From assembly GCA_949293255.1 (NCBI GenBank), contig CASFCL010000003.1:46779-110778 (forward strand): a stretch of DNA of 64,000 nt, written 5' to 3'. The notes under the pieces are model-generated. The model was not told where the DNA came from and did not search any database. It was given only the letters and a program-made list of their open reading frames with translations. The position numbers and the translations under genes are program-made. Positions 34,062-44,771 of this stretch are shown one piece after another. Each line of letters begins with the position of its first letter. The first letter of the stretch is position 1. Source of the DNA: an uncultured bacterium. Its GTDB lineage: Bacteria; Bacillota_I; Bacilli_A; RFN20; CAG-826.

Positions 34062-35449
34062 TATCATTTGGGTATAAATGATTCATATCGAGCAGAATAT
34101 TACCTTTATGAAGTGCCAAGTTTTGATGATTTAGGAGTCTATGTTTATCAAGATTCTAATCCAACTAATAGAATTTTATTAAATAGAAAGGAGTATTATT
34201 TTTATGTTTCAACAACTACTGGATTAGAAGTTTTAGGAGAACAAGAAGTAACAATTTTTGCTCCTGAATATACTGATAAAACTCTTAGTTTTTCAATTAA
34301 TGTTATAGAAAATGATTACTATAAATTGATGCATTTATTTTCAAATTTAGTTGAAACAAACAACTATTCAATGTCTTTTAGAACCACATATGGACCTATA
34401 CTTAATATAAGTGGAGAAATTTATAAAACAGATAATTATTTTGTTAATACTTATTGTGATAATTTTGTAATTGATCACATATTAACCTATTTGTTGGCTC
34501 GTTTACCTATGATAGCGATGGAGAAATTAATGGAGTTAGAACTCAAAATGGTGTTATCAATAGCTTAGTTGGTGGAAAAACTTTAGAAAATGCTGTTAGT
34601 AAACTCTATGGAATTACAACTTTAGCTAATTTCAACATCGATTCAATTAGTGAAGAAAACGTTGAAAATGGTCGATACATTGTTAATAATTCCTCGATGT
34701 TATCGTTATTTTGGAATCAAGTTTTAGGATTTGACCGAAGTGGAACTAAAATTTATTTATCAACTTATCAAGAAAGAATTGTTTATACAATTGAAGGATA
34801 CTTAAATAGTGGAATTTCCTTAACTTTTGAAGGGACAATTTATGATATTGGCTCTTCAAGTTAAGAAATTATCGATGAATATTTAATGACTGATTATACA
34901 ATTAATAAAGTTACTTCTAACGAAGTTACAACAATTATTAATGCTTTAAAAGCGTTTAATTATACTTATTCATCAGGATCAACATCCTATAAATTTAAAA
35001 GCAATTATATTGATATTACTTCCGGAGAAAATGTTTCAGGATTCATTAAATTAGCTGATGGAATTCGTACATTTGTAGTAAATTCAGAAAATAATATTGT
35101 TCTTGAAGACCTTGTTGAAAATGTAGAAAACCTTGAAGATTTAATCAATAATCCTGCAAATCTCAAATTATTTAACAAATTTTCATATAAATTTATTGAG
35201 TCAACTTACTATGGTGGACACCTTTCTTTAGACTTAAAATTAAACTCAAAAGTAGTTGAATTATTCTTCCTAACTTTAGCTCAAAACTATCAAATTTATG
35301 GTTTAGCGATCTTTTTAGAAGATGAAGTTTTTGATTTGACTTGCTTCTATAACGCCTCTAGCGGAGCAATTGGTGGCTCGTATATGCATTACACGAATGT
35401 TGGATCCACTAGTTCAGGAATCTTAGACGATTATTTAGCAAGTTTGTAA
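34062..35449 (+). pseudogene. Lipoprotein pseudogene, 5' deleted, frameshifted and interrupted
   Basis: Remnant of a surface lipoprotein related to the two that follow. The first frame (to 34568) has no signal peptide and starts at the deletion point; it holds an Ig-like piece and IENDYYKLMHLFSNL, which matches the VTGNDAYGLVRTLREL region of the next gene. Sense then moves to another frame near 34480-34492 (VGSFTYDSDGEING and onward), runs to TAA at 34862-34864, and continues to the stop at 35449 as a second related domain. Three independent lesions make function unlikely. Confidence 0.85.
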
Positions 35450-35579
35450 AAATATGAATTTGCGAAAAACTATATAAAAAACCTTTTAAAAGTGAAAAAA
35501 ATTTCAACTTTTCGTTTTTCAAAGGTAATTTTTAAGTTATGTCCGTATTAATTTTGCATTAAGATAATTAAACTCAATT

Positions 35580-35609
35580 TTGAAAAAACAGTGATATATA
35601 TAATATATA
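35580..35609 (+). promoter_or_regulatory. Candidate promoter of the 750-residue lipoprotein gene
   Basis: TTGAAA (35580-35585), 18-base spacer, TATATA (35604-35609), in a TA-rich stretch where other alignments are possible. A strong AAGGAGGG follows. Nothing else was recognised between 35450 and 35637. Confidence 0.4.
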
Positions 35610-35637
35610 TAAAGTTTTTATAAGGAGGGACTTATAA

Positions 35638-37890
35638 ATGAAAATGAAACTTTTAAAAACTTTAGCTGTTAGTTCTCTCGTTAGCTTAGGAACTATCGCA
35701 TTAGCTGGTGGGATCACATCATGTGGTGGTGATGCTCCTGTCAGTTTTACATTAAATGGTGAAGCTATTACAAATAATAGAGCAGACATTTACGCAGAAG
35801 GAATTTATACACTTACTGCTACATATGAAGGCGAACCAATTGATGGTTTTAATTGGACTTGGTCAAATAGCGCAGTCACAAGTTTTACAACTTGGGATCT
35901 TGATGGAGCAAGTGTCGATTTTGCTGTTGGTGCAGCCGGTGAATACACAGTTACAGCTTCATTAATGGTTGGTGAAAGAACCATCACAACCGCAACTGTT
36001 ACATTAAACGCAACCGAAGGTGCCGCAACTTATGAAGTTATCGTTGATACAACTTCTTCAAAAACTGCATATCAACAATTAGATGTTTTAGATGTTGATG
36101 CAAACATTATTGCATTTAGAAATAGATATGTCGGTGGAGTTTACGCCGGAAGAACACTTTTAAATTCAGAACTCATGACTCTTACTGCAACAGTCAATGG
36201 TGCAACTATTAATCTTATTAATGGTTATGAATTTGAAACTGTTGGTACTTATTCAGTTATTGCTACAAGCTCAGGTATTTCAAGTGAACCATTTGAAATC
36301 ACTGTCACTGGAAATGATGCTTATGGACTTGTTAGAACTTTAAGAGAATTAGCAAGCAGTAATTATTCTGTATATGGTGTTGATTATTACTACGGTAATC
36401 CAACAACAGAAAAACTTGTCGACGAAGAAATGGGTGTTGTTGTCGATCTTTTAGGTAGCTCTGCATATATGGAAGGTTCATTAAGCTATACAGATGGTTC
36501 AACACAAAGCGGTGTTATTAGATTCTTTGAAGATACGACCGAAGATGGTGGATTAACCTACAATTTAGATAATTTTGTTGTAACAACTTCTGATTATCAA
36601 ACTGGATTTGCATTTGAAACTGTCCAAACAATCGGCGAATTCATGAATTTAAACGGTGAGATTCTTGCCTCAGAATATGATGATACATTAATCTCTGGTT
36701 CTGAAATTATTTATGAAGAATTGGATGACGGAACAGATGCCTACTTAGTTGCAGGTGACCTTGTTGAATATTTCTTAAGACTTGGTGGTTTAACATCTTG
36801 GATTATGGAAGCTGATCTTTCTTCAATGGTTGGTTATGTTTATGATAGCGGAACTCCAGATGAAGGATTTCAAGTAATTATTGCTTCTCCTGATTCAACA
36901 GGTGAAGCTGAAATTTTAGCAGTTATCAACGTTAGCAATATTGGAATGACTGATGTTAGTGAATTCACTGATATTGTTTCAGAAAAAACATATGGTTATA
37001 CAAGTGAAGATGACACAGGAATTGCTGATGTTATCAGAGTTTATTCAAGCGGTGATTTTACAGCTTCATATGGATTCTCTGCTTCTGCAAATAGTTCTGG
37101 AACTGGTTATGATGTCTCATACTATCAAATTACATTTAATCCTGATTATGCAGTCTGGGAAGAAATGAGTGGTGAATATATCTTAACTGGAGAAGAAACA
37201 TCTCTTACATACGCAGACTTAATGGCTGCATGTGATACAAGTGACTATATGATTGGTTTAGGAAGAGTACCAGAAGAATCAGAAACAACTGCTCCAGGAT
37301 GGTATCAAGTTGACCGCTCAGCAAGTGGTATATATTCATTACATGGTTCAGCTTTAAGTGATGAAAATGCAGGATATTTCCACCCAGGTATTACTGGTTT
37401 CTATGGATTCACTTCAGCAGAATTAAATGAAGCAAGTGGTTATGGTGCTGTAAGTGATGGTTATTTATGGTCAAGAAGTTCTATTATGAACTACTACACT
37501 GAGGAAGGTAGCACAGCAGGATACATTGAATATACATATAGATTATATAGTGAACACCTTGCTTCAAATTTCATGAACATGACATGGTTAGAATTTAATT
37601 CATCAGTTGAGATTACTGGTCTTCAAGTTACAGTTTTATATGCAACTTCAGATTACACGACTCAAGCTGACTTAAAACTTGAAAGCGTTACTACATCTGT
37701 TATTGGTACAACAACTGGTGACGATTGCTACTATCCATTAATGGATGTCAATATCGAACAATTCTATGGTGAAAATGAATCAATGAGAGCGTACTTAGAT
37801 TCATTCAAGCCTGCTACAACTCCTGAAGAAGGAACTGGAGAAGGTAGCGGAACTGATGCCGGGACAGGCGATACAGGATCTGCTGCTTAA
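35638..37890 (+). CDS. Large Ig-like surface lipoprotein
   Basis: Function not recognised. The 750 residues have a signal peptide and lipobox ITSC (C29), then two Ig-like domains (about 33-125 and 130-225), followed by a large beta-rich region in two parts, the first starting NDAYGLVRTLRELASSNY. The end is a Gly/Ser/Thr/Glu low-complexity tail. A strong ribosome site (AAGGAGGG) and frequent C-ending codons suggest high expression. It is a paralog of the pseudogene on its left and of the gene on its right. Confidence 0.84.
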   Translation: MKMKLLKTLAVSSLVSLGTIALAGGITSCGGDAPVSFTLNGEAITNNRADIYAEGIYTLTATYEGEPIDGFNWTWSNSAVTSFTTWDLDGASVDFAVGAAGEYTVTASLMVGERTITTATVTLNATEGAATYEVIVDTTSSKTAYQQLDVLDVDANIIAFRNRYVGGVYAGRTLLNSELMTLTATVNGATINLINGYEFETVGTYSVIATSSGISSEPFEITVTGNDAYGLVRTLRELASSNYSVYGVDYYYGNPTTEKLVDEEMGVVVDLLGSSAYMEGSLSYTDGSTQSGVIRFFEDTTEDGGLTYNLDNFVVTTSDYQTGFAFETVQTIGEFMNLNGEILASEYDDTLISGSEIIYEELDDGTDAYLVAGDLVEYFLRLGGLTSWIMEADLSSMVGYVYDSGTPDEGFQVIIASPDSTGEAEILAVINVSNIGMTDVSEFTDIVSEKTYGYTSEDDTGIADVIRVYSSGDFTASYGFSASANSSGTGYDVSYYQITFNPDYAVWEEMSGEYILTGEETSLTYADLMAACDTSDYMIGLGRVPEESETTAPGWYQVDRSASGIYSLHGSALSDENAGYFHPGITGFYGFTSAELNEASGYGAVSDGYLWSRSSIMNYYTEEGSTAGYIEYTYRLYSEHLASNFMNMTWLEFNSSVEITGLQVTVLYATSDYTTQADLKLESVTTSVIGTTTGDDCYYPLMDVNIEQFYGENESMRAYLDSFKPATTPEEGTGEGSGTDAGTGDTGSAA

Positions 37891-37907
37891 TTAAAATATT
37901 ATAATTT

Positions 37908-37938
37908 AAGATCCTCCTAGTTTTAGGAGGGTCTTTTG
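37908..37938 (+). terminator. Terminator after the 750-residue lipoprotein
   Basis: AAGATCCTCCTA pairs with TAGGAGGGTCTT (one G-T pair) around a four-base loop, with T residues after. The stem could also bind a ribosome-site-like sequence. Confidence 0.85.
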
Positions 37939-37996
37939 CCCTATTAAATAAGGTTATTAATTAACTTATATTATATAGATTTATAGGAGGATAAGT

Positions 37997-40312
37997 ATGA
38001 AGAAAGGGAGAATAAATACTGTAGTTGCTCTTACAAGTGCTCTTTGCTTTGGACTTATCACCACAAGTTTAGTTTCATGCGGATGTGAAAGAACAGACGA
38101 TCAATATAAACTTGTTGTAACTGGTGGAAGAAATGGATATGTTGGTGAAACTGTACAACTTTCTTGCCAAGTTTATGGTGATAGCGATCAAAGCGTCTCT
38201 TGGTCAAGTAGCAATTCAGAAGTTGCAACTGTTTCTAGTGAAGGTTTAGTCACCTTTGTTAGTGTAGGAACAGTTCAAATTACCGCATCAAAAGATGGTA
38301 GCCAATCTTCACCATTAACTTTGAAAGTTTACGATAGAGCCGAAGGAACTTTAAAATTAGAGCTTACTTCATCTCCATCTAGACTCGCTTATAAAACTGG
38401 TGAAGCTTTAAGTTTTGAAGGACTTGAAGTTACAGGTTACTCATATACTGATAACGGTATTAGAATGAATGATAGTGGTGTTAAAATTGCTAAAGAAAGT
38501 TTAACTTTCTCAATGGCAGAAGGAACATTGCTTACCGAAGGAACTCACACAATTAATGTAAGTTATGGTGATTTTGCTTCTACATCATTTACAGTTACAG
38601 TTGGAGAACATATTGAAGAAACAAGATTATATGTTTCTCAATATCCTTCAAAAACTGAATATTATCTTGGGACAGATGATTTAAGTGATCGTAGTTTCTC
38701 AAATAATGGAATTAGAGTTTATCAACAAACATTTGTTGATGGAGTCTATCAAAATCAATCTAGAGCTAGTAACGTCACATATTCAATCAACAATGGATAT
38801 GAATTTTTAAATGAAGGCTCATTTGAAATAAGTGTTTATAGCCCAGGATGTGTCTCAACTAAATTTACCGTCATGGTTTATACAGAAGATACAACTGCTT
38901 TTGATATTATCGAAGAACTTCAAGATGCTGACACTAAAAACTATCAAATCGAAGTTTTTAACAATGTTGGTACCACAACCGATACAACCGGTTTCCATTA
39001 TTTAAGAACTTATACCGAAGATTACTATGAAGAAATTCAATATCAAAATACAATAAATTCAACAACTTCATCAGTTGAATTTACAACCGATCAAATCAAA
39101 ACTCAATTTGGTTACACATCACACACTGGAACTGATGGAAATACAACAATTGTTGCCTTTGCATCAAGCGAAACAACCGGTGTTATTGAAGGTGATGTTA
39201 TTGTTGCTGAAGGTAGCAATTATTCCTCTTGGCGGGATTTATCATCAACTTTAGCAACAACTCCAAGCGTTTTTGATTTAGAAAGTATTCCAGTTGCATC
39301 AATGAATGGAAGATACATGGTCACAACCATCGAACAAGTTCCAGGAGATGATGAAAACGGAACTCAAACTCTTGCTCAATATCCTCTTGCTGAACAATTC
39401 TTAGATTATTGTGGTTGGTCAAGTTCACTTATCACTATCATGGATAGATTCACCATGACAGTTGGTAATGGTAACTTACTCACAATGAGAGCTGATTTTG
39501 GCTATTATGGATACACATCAATTGTTGTTAACACAATTGGAAGTGCAAGAAGTAACGATGCTGAAGAATTTGTTCAATATGAACTTAACGACAGTTTAGT
39601 TCAAACATTAAAAACAACTGTCGATCCAGATGTTCAAGATTTAGCAGATCTTTTGCTTCAAGATAACTACACAGTCGTATCTTACGAAAACAATGTCGGT
39701 TTATCTTCAAACGCTAAATCTTACGTTACAGATAAATATTATTACGATCCAAACGCACGTTTTGGTTTCTATACATATAACGATTCTATCTATAGATTCA
39801 CAACTACAGGTAGTGGAACAGCTACAAGAGTTCTTACCCCAACCTTAGTTGAAACTGAATTATCATTTAAAGAATATGTTAATAGTTTAGATACTTCTGA
39901 TGGCCAAGGTTACTTATCGGTTGGTTTAAGTAATATTCTTGGTGGAGGAAGCGGAAGCGGAAATATCGGAAGCTTATACACTATCTCAAGATTTGATGGT
40001 TTCTCATATGGTGAAATGATTACATATCAATCATTTGATAGAAACTTAATTAAGGAATTCTTAACCTACTTAGGTGAAGATTTCTCAGGTGCAACCGATG
40101 CTCAAATTGAAGCAGCAATTTCAGGATACCGTTTCTGGTTTACAACTTATTACACTGATGCAGTTATCAGTAAAGATAACATTTATCAACTTGAAATTTG
40201 GGCAATACAATTCACAGGTAGTGGCGGTAGCGGTGCAGTCGCAGGATTCACTGATATTGGAACTACATCACTTGGTTGGCTCGAAACATATTTAGAAGGT
40301 TTAAGCGCATAG
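37997..40312 (+). CDS. Large surface lipoprotein with Big2-type Ig domain
   Basis: Function not recognised. The 771 residues have a signal peptide and lipobox LVSC (C28). Residues about 36-115 form a clear bacterial Ig-like group 2 domain (YVGETVQLSCQVYGDSDQSV, then SEVATVSSEGLVTFVSVG). Two further Ig-like domains (about 118-300) and a two-part beta-rich region starting DTTAFDIIEELQDADTKNY follow; the latter matches the neighbouring paralog. The ribosome site is AGGAGG. It precedes the S8 protease by 17 bases and is probably co-transcribed with it. Confidence 0.84.
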   Translation: MKKGRINTVVALTSALCFGLITTSLVSCGCERTDDQYKLVVTGGRNGYVGETVQLSCQVYGDSDQSVSWSSSNSEVATVSSEGLVTFVSVGTVQITASKDGSQSSPLTLKVYDRAEGTLKLELTSSPSRLAYKTGEALSFEGLEVTGYSYTDNGIRMNDSGVKIAKESLTFSMAEGTLLTEGTHTINVSYGDFASTSFTVTVGEHIEETRLYVSQYPSKTEYYLGTDDLSDRSFSNNGIRVYQQTFVDGVYQNQSRASNVTYSINNGYEFLNEGSFEISVYSPGCVSTKFTVMVYTEDTTAFDIIEELQDADTKNYQIEVFNNVGTTTDTTGFHYLRTYTEDYYEEIQYQNTINSTTSSVEFTTDQIKTQFGYTSHTGTDGNTTIVAFASSETTGVIEGDVIVAEGSNYSSWRDLSSTLATTPSVFDLESIPVASMNGRYMVTTIEQVPGDDENGTQTLAQYPLAEQFLDYCGWSSSLITIMDRFTMTVGNGNLLTMRADFGYYGYTSIVVNTIGSARSNDAEEFVQYELNDSLVQTLKTTVDPDVQDLADLLLQDNYTVVSYENNVGLSSNAKSYVTDKYYYDPNARFGFYTYNDSIYRFTTTGSGTATRVLTPTLVETELSFKEYVNSLDTSDGQGYLSVGLSNILGGGSGSGNIGSLYTISRFDGFSYGEMITYQSFDRNLIKEFLTYLGEDFSGATDAQIEAAISGYRFWFTTYYTDAVISKDNIYQLEIWAIQFTGSGGSGAVAGFTDIGTTSLGWLETYLEGLSA

Positions 40313-40329
40313 TTAGGAGATAGAAAGAT

Positions 40330-43300
40330 ATGAAGAAAAGAAATTATTTAGGATTATCGATTCTTGCAGTTGGTGCAGCTGGCTTTTTAACTTGTTGCTT
40401 AAACGGTCAAACCGGTTCGACTTTAGAACCAAATATTTCAAGAAAAGATACAACATATTTAATCGTTTTAAACGGTGATAACTCAACTTTAAGTGAAGCA
40501 CAAATTCAAAAAGAAAGAGAAATTCTCTTCCAAGAATTAGATCTTTACTTAAATAGAGATTATGAACACGTTCGTACATTCGATGCAATTAACGTTGTCG
40601 AAATTAAAGCTAATTCAAAATATGAATCAACTTTAAATTTACTTTCAAATGTTACAAGAGTTAGCGTTGATAGAGCATATCGCTTTGGTGATGTTTATTC
40701 TTCAACTAGAACTCAAGAAGAAATTGCTGAAGGTTATCTCCCTTATACAACAAGCTCAACAAGAGTTTCAAATGTTAGAAACGACAACCAATCAGCATTA
40801 TCAATGAATGTTCCAGATGACACAAAAGGTGGCGAAGGTACATTTATTGCTGTTTTAGATACAGGCTTCTTAATGGAGCATGAATATTTTGCTGATTTAA
40901 CAGGAACTGCCTTACAAAATGCAAGATTCAGTTATGAAGATTTAACTGAAGTTGCAAATAGTGGTAAACTTACCGCTAAAAAATCATCAACTGCTCAAAA
41001 AGGAGAAGTTGGTAGTTTATATTACAATGCAAAAATTCCTTTCTACTATGATTATGGTGGAAGTAGCAACTCAAGAGCAAATGATTATGATGTTGTAACT
41101 AGAGTCTCTGAACACGGAACTCACGTTGCTTCTATTGCTGGAGCTAATGGAACCTATCAAGGTATCGCTCCAAATGCTCAGCTTGCATTAATGAAAGTTT
41201 TCTATGAATCAATCCCAACAGATGATAATGGAAGTGCCGGTGCAAGTGCTTATGATAGCGATATCTTAGAAGCATTAAATGATTGTGTTACTTTAGGTGT
41301 TGATGCTTTAAATATGTCACTTGGTAGCGATCTTGATGATTTTGATAATAGATCCGCTGGTATGGCAGTTATCGATAAACTTGAAGCAAACGGAACTGTT
41401 TGTTCAATTTCTGCAGGTAATGCTGGTAAAACATTATACTCAGCAATGAACGCTTATAGATATTGGACAACTGACCAAGTTGATACCGGTGTTTTAGGAA
41501 GCTATGCAAACTCCCATTCAGCCGATATTATTGCATCAAGTACCACCGAACAACTTTACTATGAAAATGGTATTCAAGTTGGAAATCACGTCGTAGGTTA
41601 TTCAGACCAAGTCGACTACACAAATGGTAGCGATGGTATTACAAGAGAAAACGAAAAATTATTTAGAGAAACTCTTGAAGCAAACTTCCCAGGTCAAACT
41701 GAATTTGAAATGGTCTTAATCGATGGAGCAAATGGAACTACAACAGGTTCATCTTCAGATTATGAATACATTCAAGGAAGAGAAGCTGAAGGCTTCTTAG
41801 AAGGTAAAATCGCTGTTGTCGATAGAGGTGATACATCATTCGTAGCTAAAGCTGAAGCTGCAGAAGATGCCGGTTGTGCCGCATTAATCGTTATTAATAA
41901 CGACCCAACCGCCTATGAATTTACCTTCGGTATGTCTTGGACAGATGGAGAAAGTTACAACATTCCAGAAATTCCAGTTATCTTCGCTTTATATAGAGAT
42001 AGGGTAACTATTAGAGAATTCTGCCAAGAAAATCTCACTGATAATGGTACAGCTCATGGTAAATTTACACTTATCCACGATGAAATCGCTTCAAACCCAA
42101 ATGCATATCAAATGAGTGATTTCTCTAGTGATGGTGCAACTCCAGATTTATCACTTAACCCAACAATTGCTGCTCCAGGTAGCTCAATTCAAGGTGCTAC
42201 AATGGGTGATGCTGCAAGTAATGGTATGGTCGAAGATTTTGATACAAGTGATGTTGGTTATTTAAGTGGTACCTCAATGTCAGCTCCTAACTATTTAGGC
42301 GCTGTTGCAGTTATGATTGGTGAACAAGAATTCACTGGTGACGCAGCAACTCAAGAAAAACAAAGAAAAGAATACATCAAAACAATTTCTCGTAGAGCAA
42401 TGTCAACAGCTGAACCATACACAACTGAAGTTACAAGTTATGGAACAATCAATGAAGCAACTGGTATCAATAACAACTCAACTCCATCAAATCCAAATGA
42501 TGACTATGAAGTTACAATTTATAACCCAGAAACCACCGAAATAGTTACTGAAGATGTCTTATATTCTCCACGTAAGCAAGGTGCTGGTGTTGTAAATGTT
42601 GGAAAAGCAATTGCAAGTAGCGTCTATCTTGAAGGATTAGAAGTTGCTAGCGATGGAACACTAGAAACAGTTACTGATAAAAACGAAGTTACTTCATATG
42701 TTGGAAATGACTTTGCAAAAATCGAACTTAGAAACAATGCTTTAATTAAACAAGGTAGACTTGATTTTAGATTTAGAGTCCATAATCCAGAATTAAAAAC
42801 TGGTAAATATAACGTCAAAATGGCTCTTATGACTTCTCAAGTTACCTCATATCATACAAGTGAAAATGAGCTTGCTAACTACGTTGGAAATGAAGCTCAA
42901 TTTGAAGGAGCAAAAGTCTCATCACCATTTGATTCATATCAAATTATGAATCTCGACAATTGGAATTCTTCCGTCTCAGTTGATGAAAATGGCGATAACA
43001 GTAAAGACTTAGTTACTTCGATTGATATCGGAAGTTTCGAATTAAATGGTGAAGCAACTCAAGATGTTACATCTCTTACATATTCATTAACTGATGCACA
43101 AAAGAAATTTATTGAAGGTAATTTCAAAAATGGTACATTCTTAGAAGGTTATCTCTTCTTAGAAGTTGATGGTGGTGAAAATGATCAATTAGTTAATCTT
43201 AATATTCCATTCTTTGGATTCTATGGAGATTATGCTACAGCTGAAGCAATCGAACCATTCGACTTTGAAAGAAATGATAGATATAACAGAGTTACCGGTA

Positions 43301-44721
43301 ATGTTGATGGTTCATTATATGGTAGTGATTTAATTAATTACCTTGCTCAAAATTCATATAGTAGAACTTCAACTAACCTCTCATCAATGATTTCAGGAAC
43401 AAGTTTAGAGGCATATCAACAAAATAATGCTAAATCAACTGTTCTTACAAACAATAACAATCTTTACGATTATGGTAGCCAACTTGCCTACACCAAAGAT
43501 GAAGATGGAAAATACACTTTATATGCTGGTGGAACAAGTAGTGATGTCTTATACATTCAACAATATGTATATAGATCAATCAACTCAGCTACAGTTGAAA
43601 TCTTAGATGCAAGCGGAAATGTAGTTAAATCAAAATATTTAACTTCAATGGTTAGAAATACACTTAACCTTTATAAATCACACATTAACGTTAGTTATAT
43701 TTCAGGATATATCCTTTCTGATAGAGCTTATGCTGAAATCCCACTTTATATGGATAATGGTGGTAAGATTCCAGGAGGAAATTACACACTTAGATTTACA
43801 TATAATCTCGTCTATGGATCAACACAAGTTAAAGAATATAACCTCGTAATCGATGCAAATGCTCCTGAACTTGTTTCAAAGAGTGTTGTTGAAATTAATG
43901 GAAGTAGATATTTAAGACTTAAATTCAATGAAATCTACATCCCAGAAGGAACTAACGATATCGCAATTAACGCTGGTTTATTAACAGATTACATCCTTAC
44001 AAAAGTTAGCGATGGTTACATCATCGATGTACCTCTTAACGATAATACCTTCTATGAAGGTAAACTCCTCATCTCAATTAGAGATGGAGCAAAAACATAT
44101 GCTCGTTACATGATTAATGCAGATACATACTTAACTGGATTATTCATCTCTGATGAAGCACTTACAATTGGTTATAATTATTCCTACACCAAAACAAATA
44201 ATTTAACTAGTGGAAGTGAAGCAAACATCAATGAAACATATGAAGTTAGTATCACTGACTACAATGATAACGAAGCAAATATCGGTTCATATACAGCTTA
44301 CATCACATTTGATAAGAACGTATATTCAACCGGTTTACAAGTCTTTGGAATCAACGATGATAACACCGAAACAAGAATCTATGATGTCACAGTCTTAAAT
44401 GATTCTTCAACAATCCGTGTTACAACTTCCTATAAGAAATTTAGAGTTTATGATCCTAACATTTCTAGCGATCCAATCTATGGAGAAGTCGATAATGCAT
44501 CAGTTTCAATTATCGAAGCCGAACATGGAAGTGTCTACGTTGATAAAGTAACCGGAAGAAGCGGTGATAGAGTTACAGTTTATGCTATCGCAGATGATGG
44601 TTATAAGGTTGGAAGTGTCGTTGTTAATGGCGTTACACTTACCGCTGATAACCATGGTAACTATCCATTCACCCTTGTCGAAGGTCAAAACACAGTTACT
44701 GTAACATTTGTTGCAGAATAA
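40330..44721 (+). CDS. Giant subtilisin-family (S8) cell-surface protease with PA domain
   Basis: Predicted secreted serine endopeptidase of the C5a-peptidase/lactocepin kind. The 1463 residues start with a hydrophobic signal ending in TCC, an atypical lipobox (C22 or C23). A propeptide-like region is followed by the catalytic domain: D177 in IAVLDTGF, H262 in EHGTHVASI, oxyanion N364 in ISAGNAG and nucleophile S649 in LSGTSMSAPNY. A PA domain is inserted between N364 and S649 (about 455-580; KIAVVDRGDTSFVAKA). Fn3-like beta domains and a C-terminal InlB-like repeat (about 1390-1463) complete it. Next to an oligopeptide transporter it most likely makes peptides for uptake. Confidence 0.93.
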   Translation: MKKRNYLGLSILAVGAAGFLTCCLNGQTGSTLEPNISRKDTTYLIVLNGDNSTLSEAQIQKEREILFQELDLYLNRDYEHVRTFDAINVVEIKANSKYESTLNLLSNVTRVSVDRAYRFGDVYSSTRTQEEIAEGYLPYTTSSTRVSNVRNDNQSALSMNVPDDTKGGEGTFIAVLDTGFLMEHEYFADLTGTALQNARFSYEDLTEVANSGKLTAKKSSTAQKGEVGSLYYNAKIPFYYDYGGSSNSRANDYDVVTRVSEHGTHVASIAGANGTYQGIAPNAQLALMKVFYESIPTDDNGSAGASAYDSDILEALNDCVTLGVDALNMSLGSDLDDFDNRSAGMAVIDKLEANGTVCSISAGNAGKTLYSAMNAYRYWTTDQVDTGVLGSYANSHSADIIASSTTEQLYYENGIQVGNHVVGYSDQVDYTNGSDGITRENEKLFRETLEANFPGQTEFEMVLIDGANGTTTGSSSDYEYIQGREAEGFLEGKIAVVDRGDTSFVAKAEAAEDAGCAALIVINNDPTAYEFTFGMSWTDGESYNIPEIPVIFALYRDRVTIREFCQENLTDNGTAHGKFTLIHDEIASNPNAYQMSDFSSDGATPDLSLNPTIAAPGSSIQGATMGDAASNGMVEDFDTSDVGYLSGTSMSAPNYLGAVAVMIGEQEFTGDAATQEKQRKEYIKTISRRAMSTAEPYTTEVTSYGTINEATGINNNSTPSNPNDDYEVTIYNPETTEIVTEDVLYSPRKQGAGVVNVGKAIASSVYLEGLEVASDGTLETVTDKNEVTSYVGNDFAKIELRNNALIKQGRLDFRFRVHNPELKTGKYNVKMALMTSQVTSYHTSENELANYVGNEAQFEGAKVSSPFDSYQIMNLDNWNSSVSVDENGDNSKDLVTSIDIGSFELNGEATQDVTSLTYSLTDAQKKFIEGNFKNGTFLEGYLFLEVDGGENDQLVNLNIPFFGFYGDYATAEAIEPFDFERNDRYNRVTGNVDGSLYGSDLINYLAQNSYSRTSTNLSSMISGTSLEAYQQNNAKSTVLTNNNNLYDYGSQLAYTKDEDGKYTLYAGGTSSDVLYIQQYVYRSINSATVEILDASGNVVKSKYLTSMVRNTLNLYKSHINVSYISGYILSDRAYAEIPLYMDNGGKIPGGNYTLRFTYNLVYGSTQVKEYNLVIDANAPELVSKSVVEINGSRYLRLKFNEIYIPEGTNDIAINAGLLTDYILTKVSDGYIIDVPLNDNTFYEGKLLISIRDGAKTYARYMINADTYLTGLFISDEALTIGYNYSYTKTNNLTSGSEANINETYEVSITDYNDNEANIGSYTAYITFDKNVYSTGLQVFGINDDNTETRIYDVTVLNDSSTIRVTTSYKKFRVYDPNISSDPIYGEVDNASVSIIEAEHGSVYVDKVTGRSGDRVTVYAIADDGYKVGSVVVNGVTLTADNHGNYPFTLVEGQNTVTVTFVAE

Positions 44722-44729
44722 GGAAAAAA

Positions 44730-44758
44730 ATAGGTTAGGAGTACATCTCCTAACCTAT
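44730..44758. terminator. Perfect 12-base-pair hairpin after the protease
   Basis: ATAGGTTAGGAG (44730-44741) pairs with CTCCTAACCTAT (44747-44758) around TACAT. T residues follow only on the minus strand, so in the rightward direction it may act as a partial stop or an RNA-stabilising stem. Confidence 0.65.
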
Positions 44759-44771
44759 AATCACGTAAAAA

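Noticed and set aside
35590..35615. TATA-rich palindrome upstream of the 750-residue lipoprotein and a similar stretch near 45245 upstream of oppA, as a shared operator
   Set aside because: The sequences are simple alternating A/T and occur easily in this composition; at most they are -10 regions.
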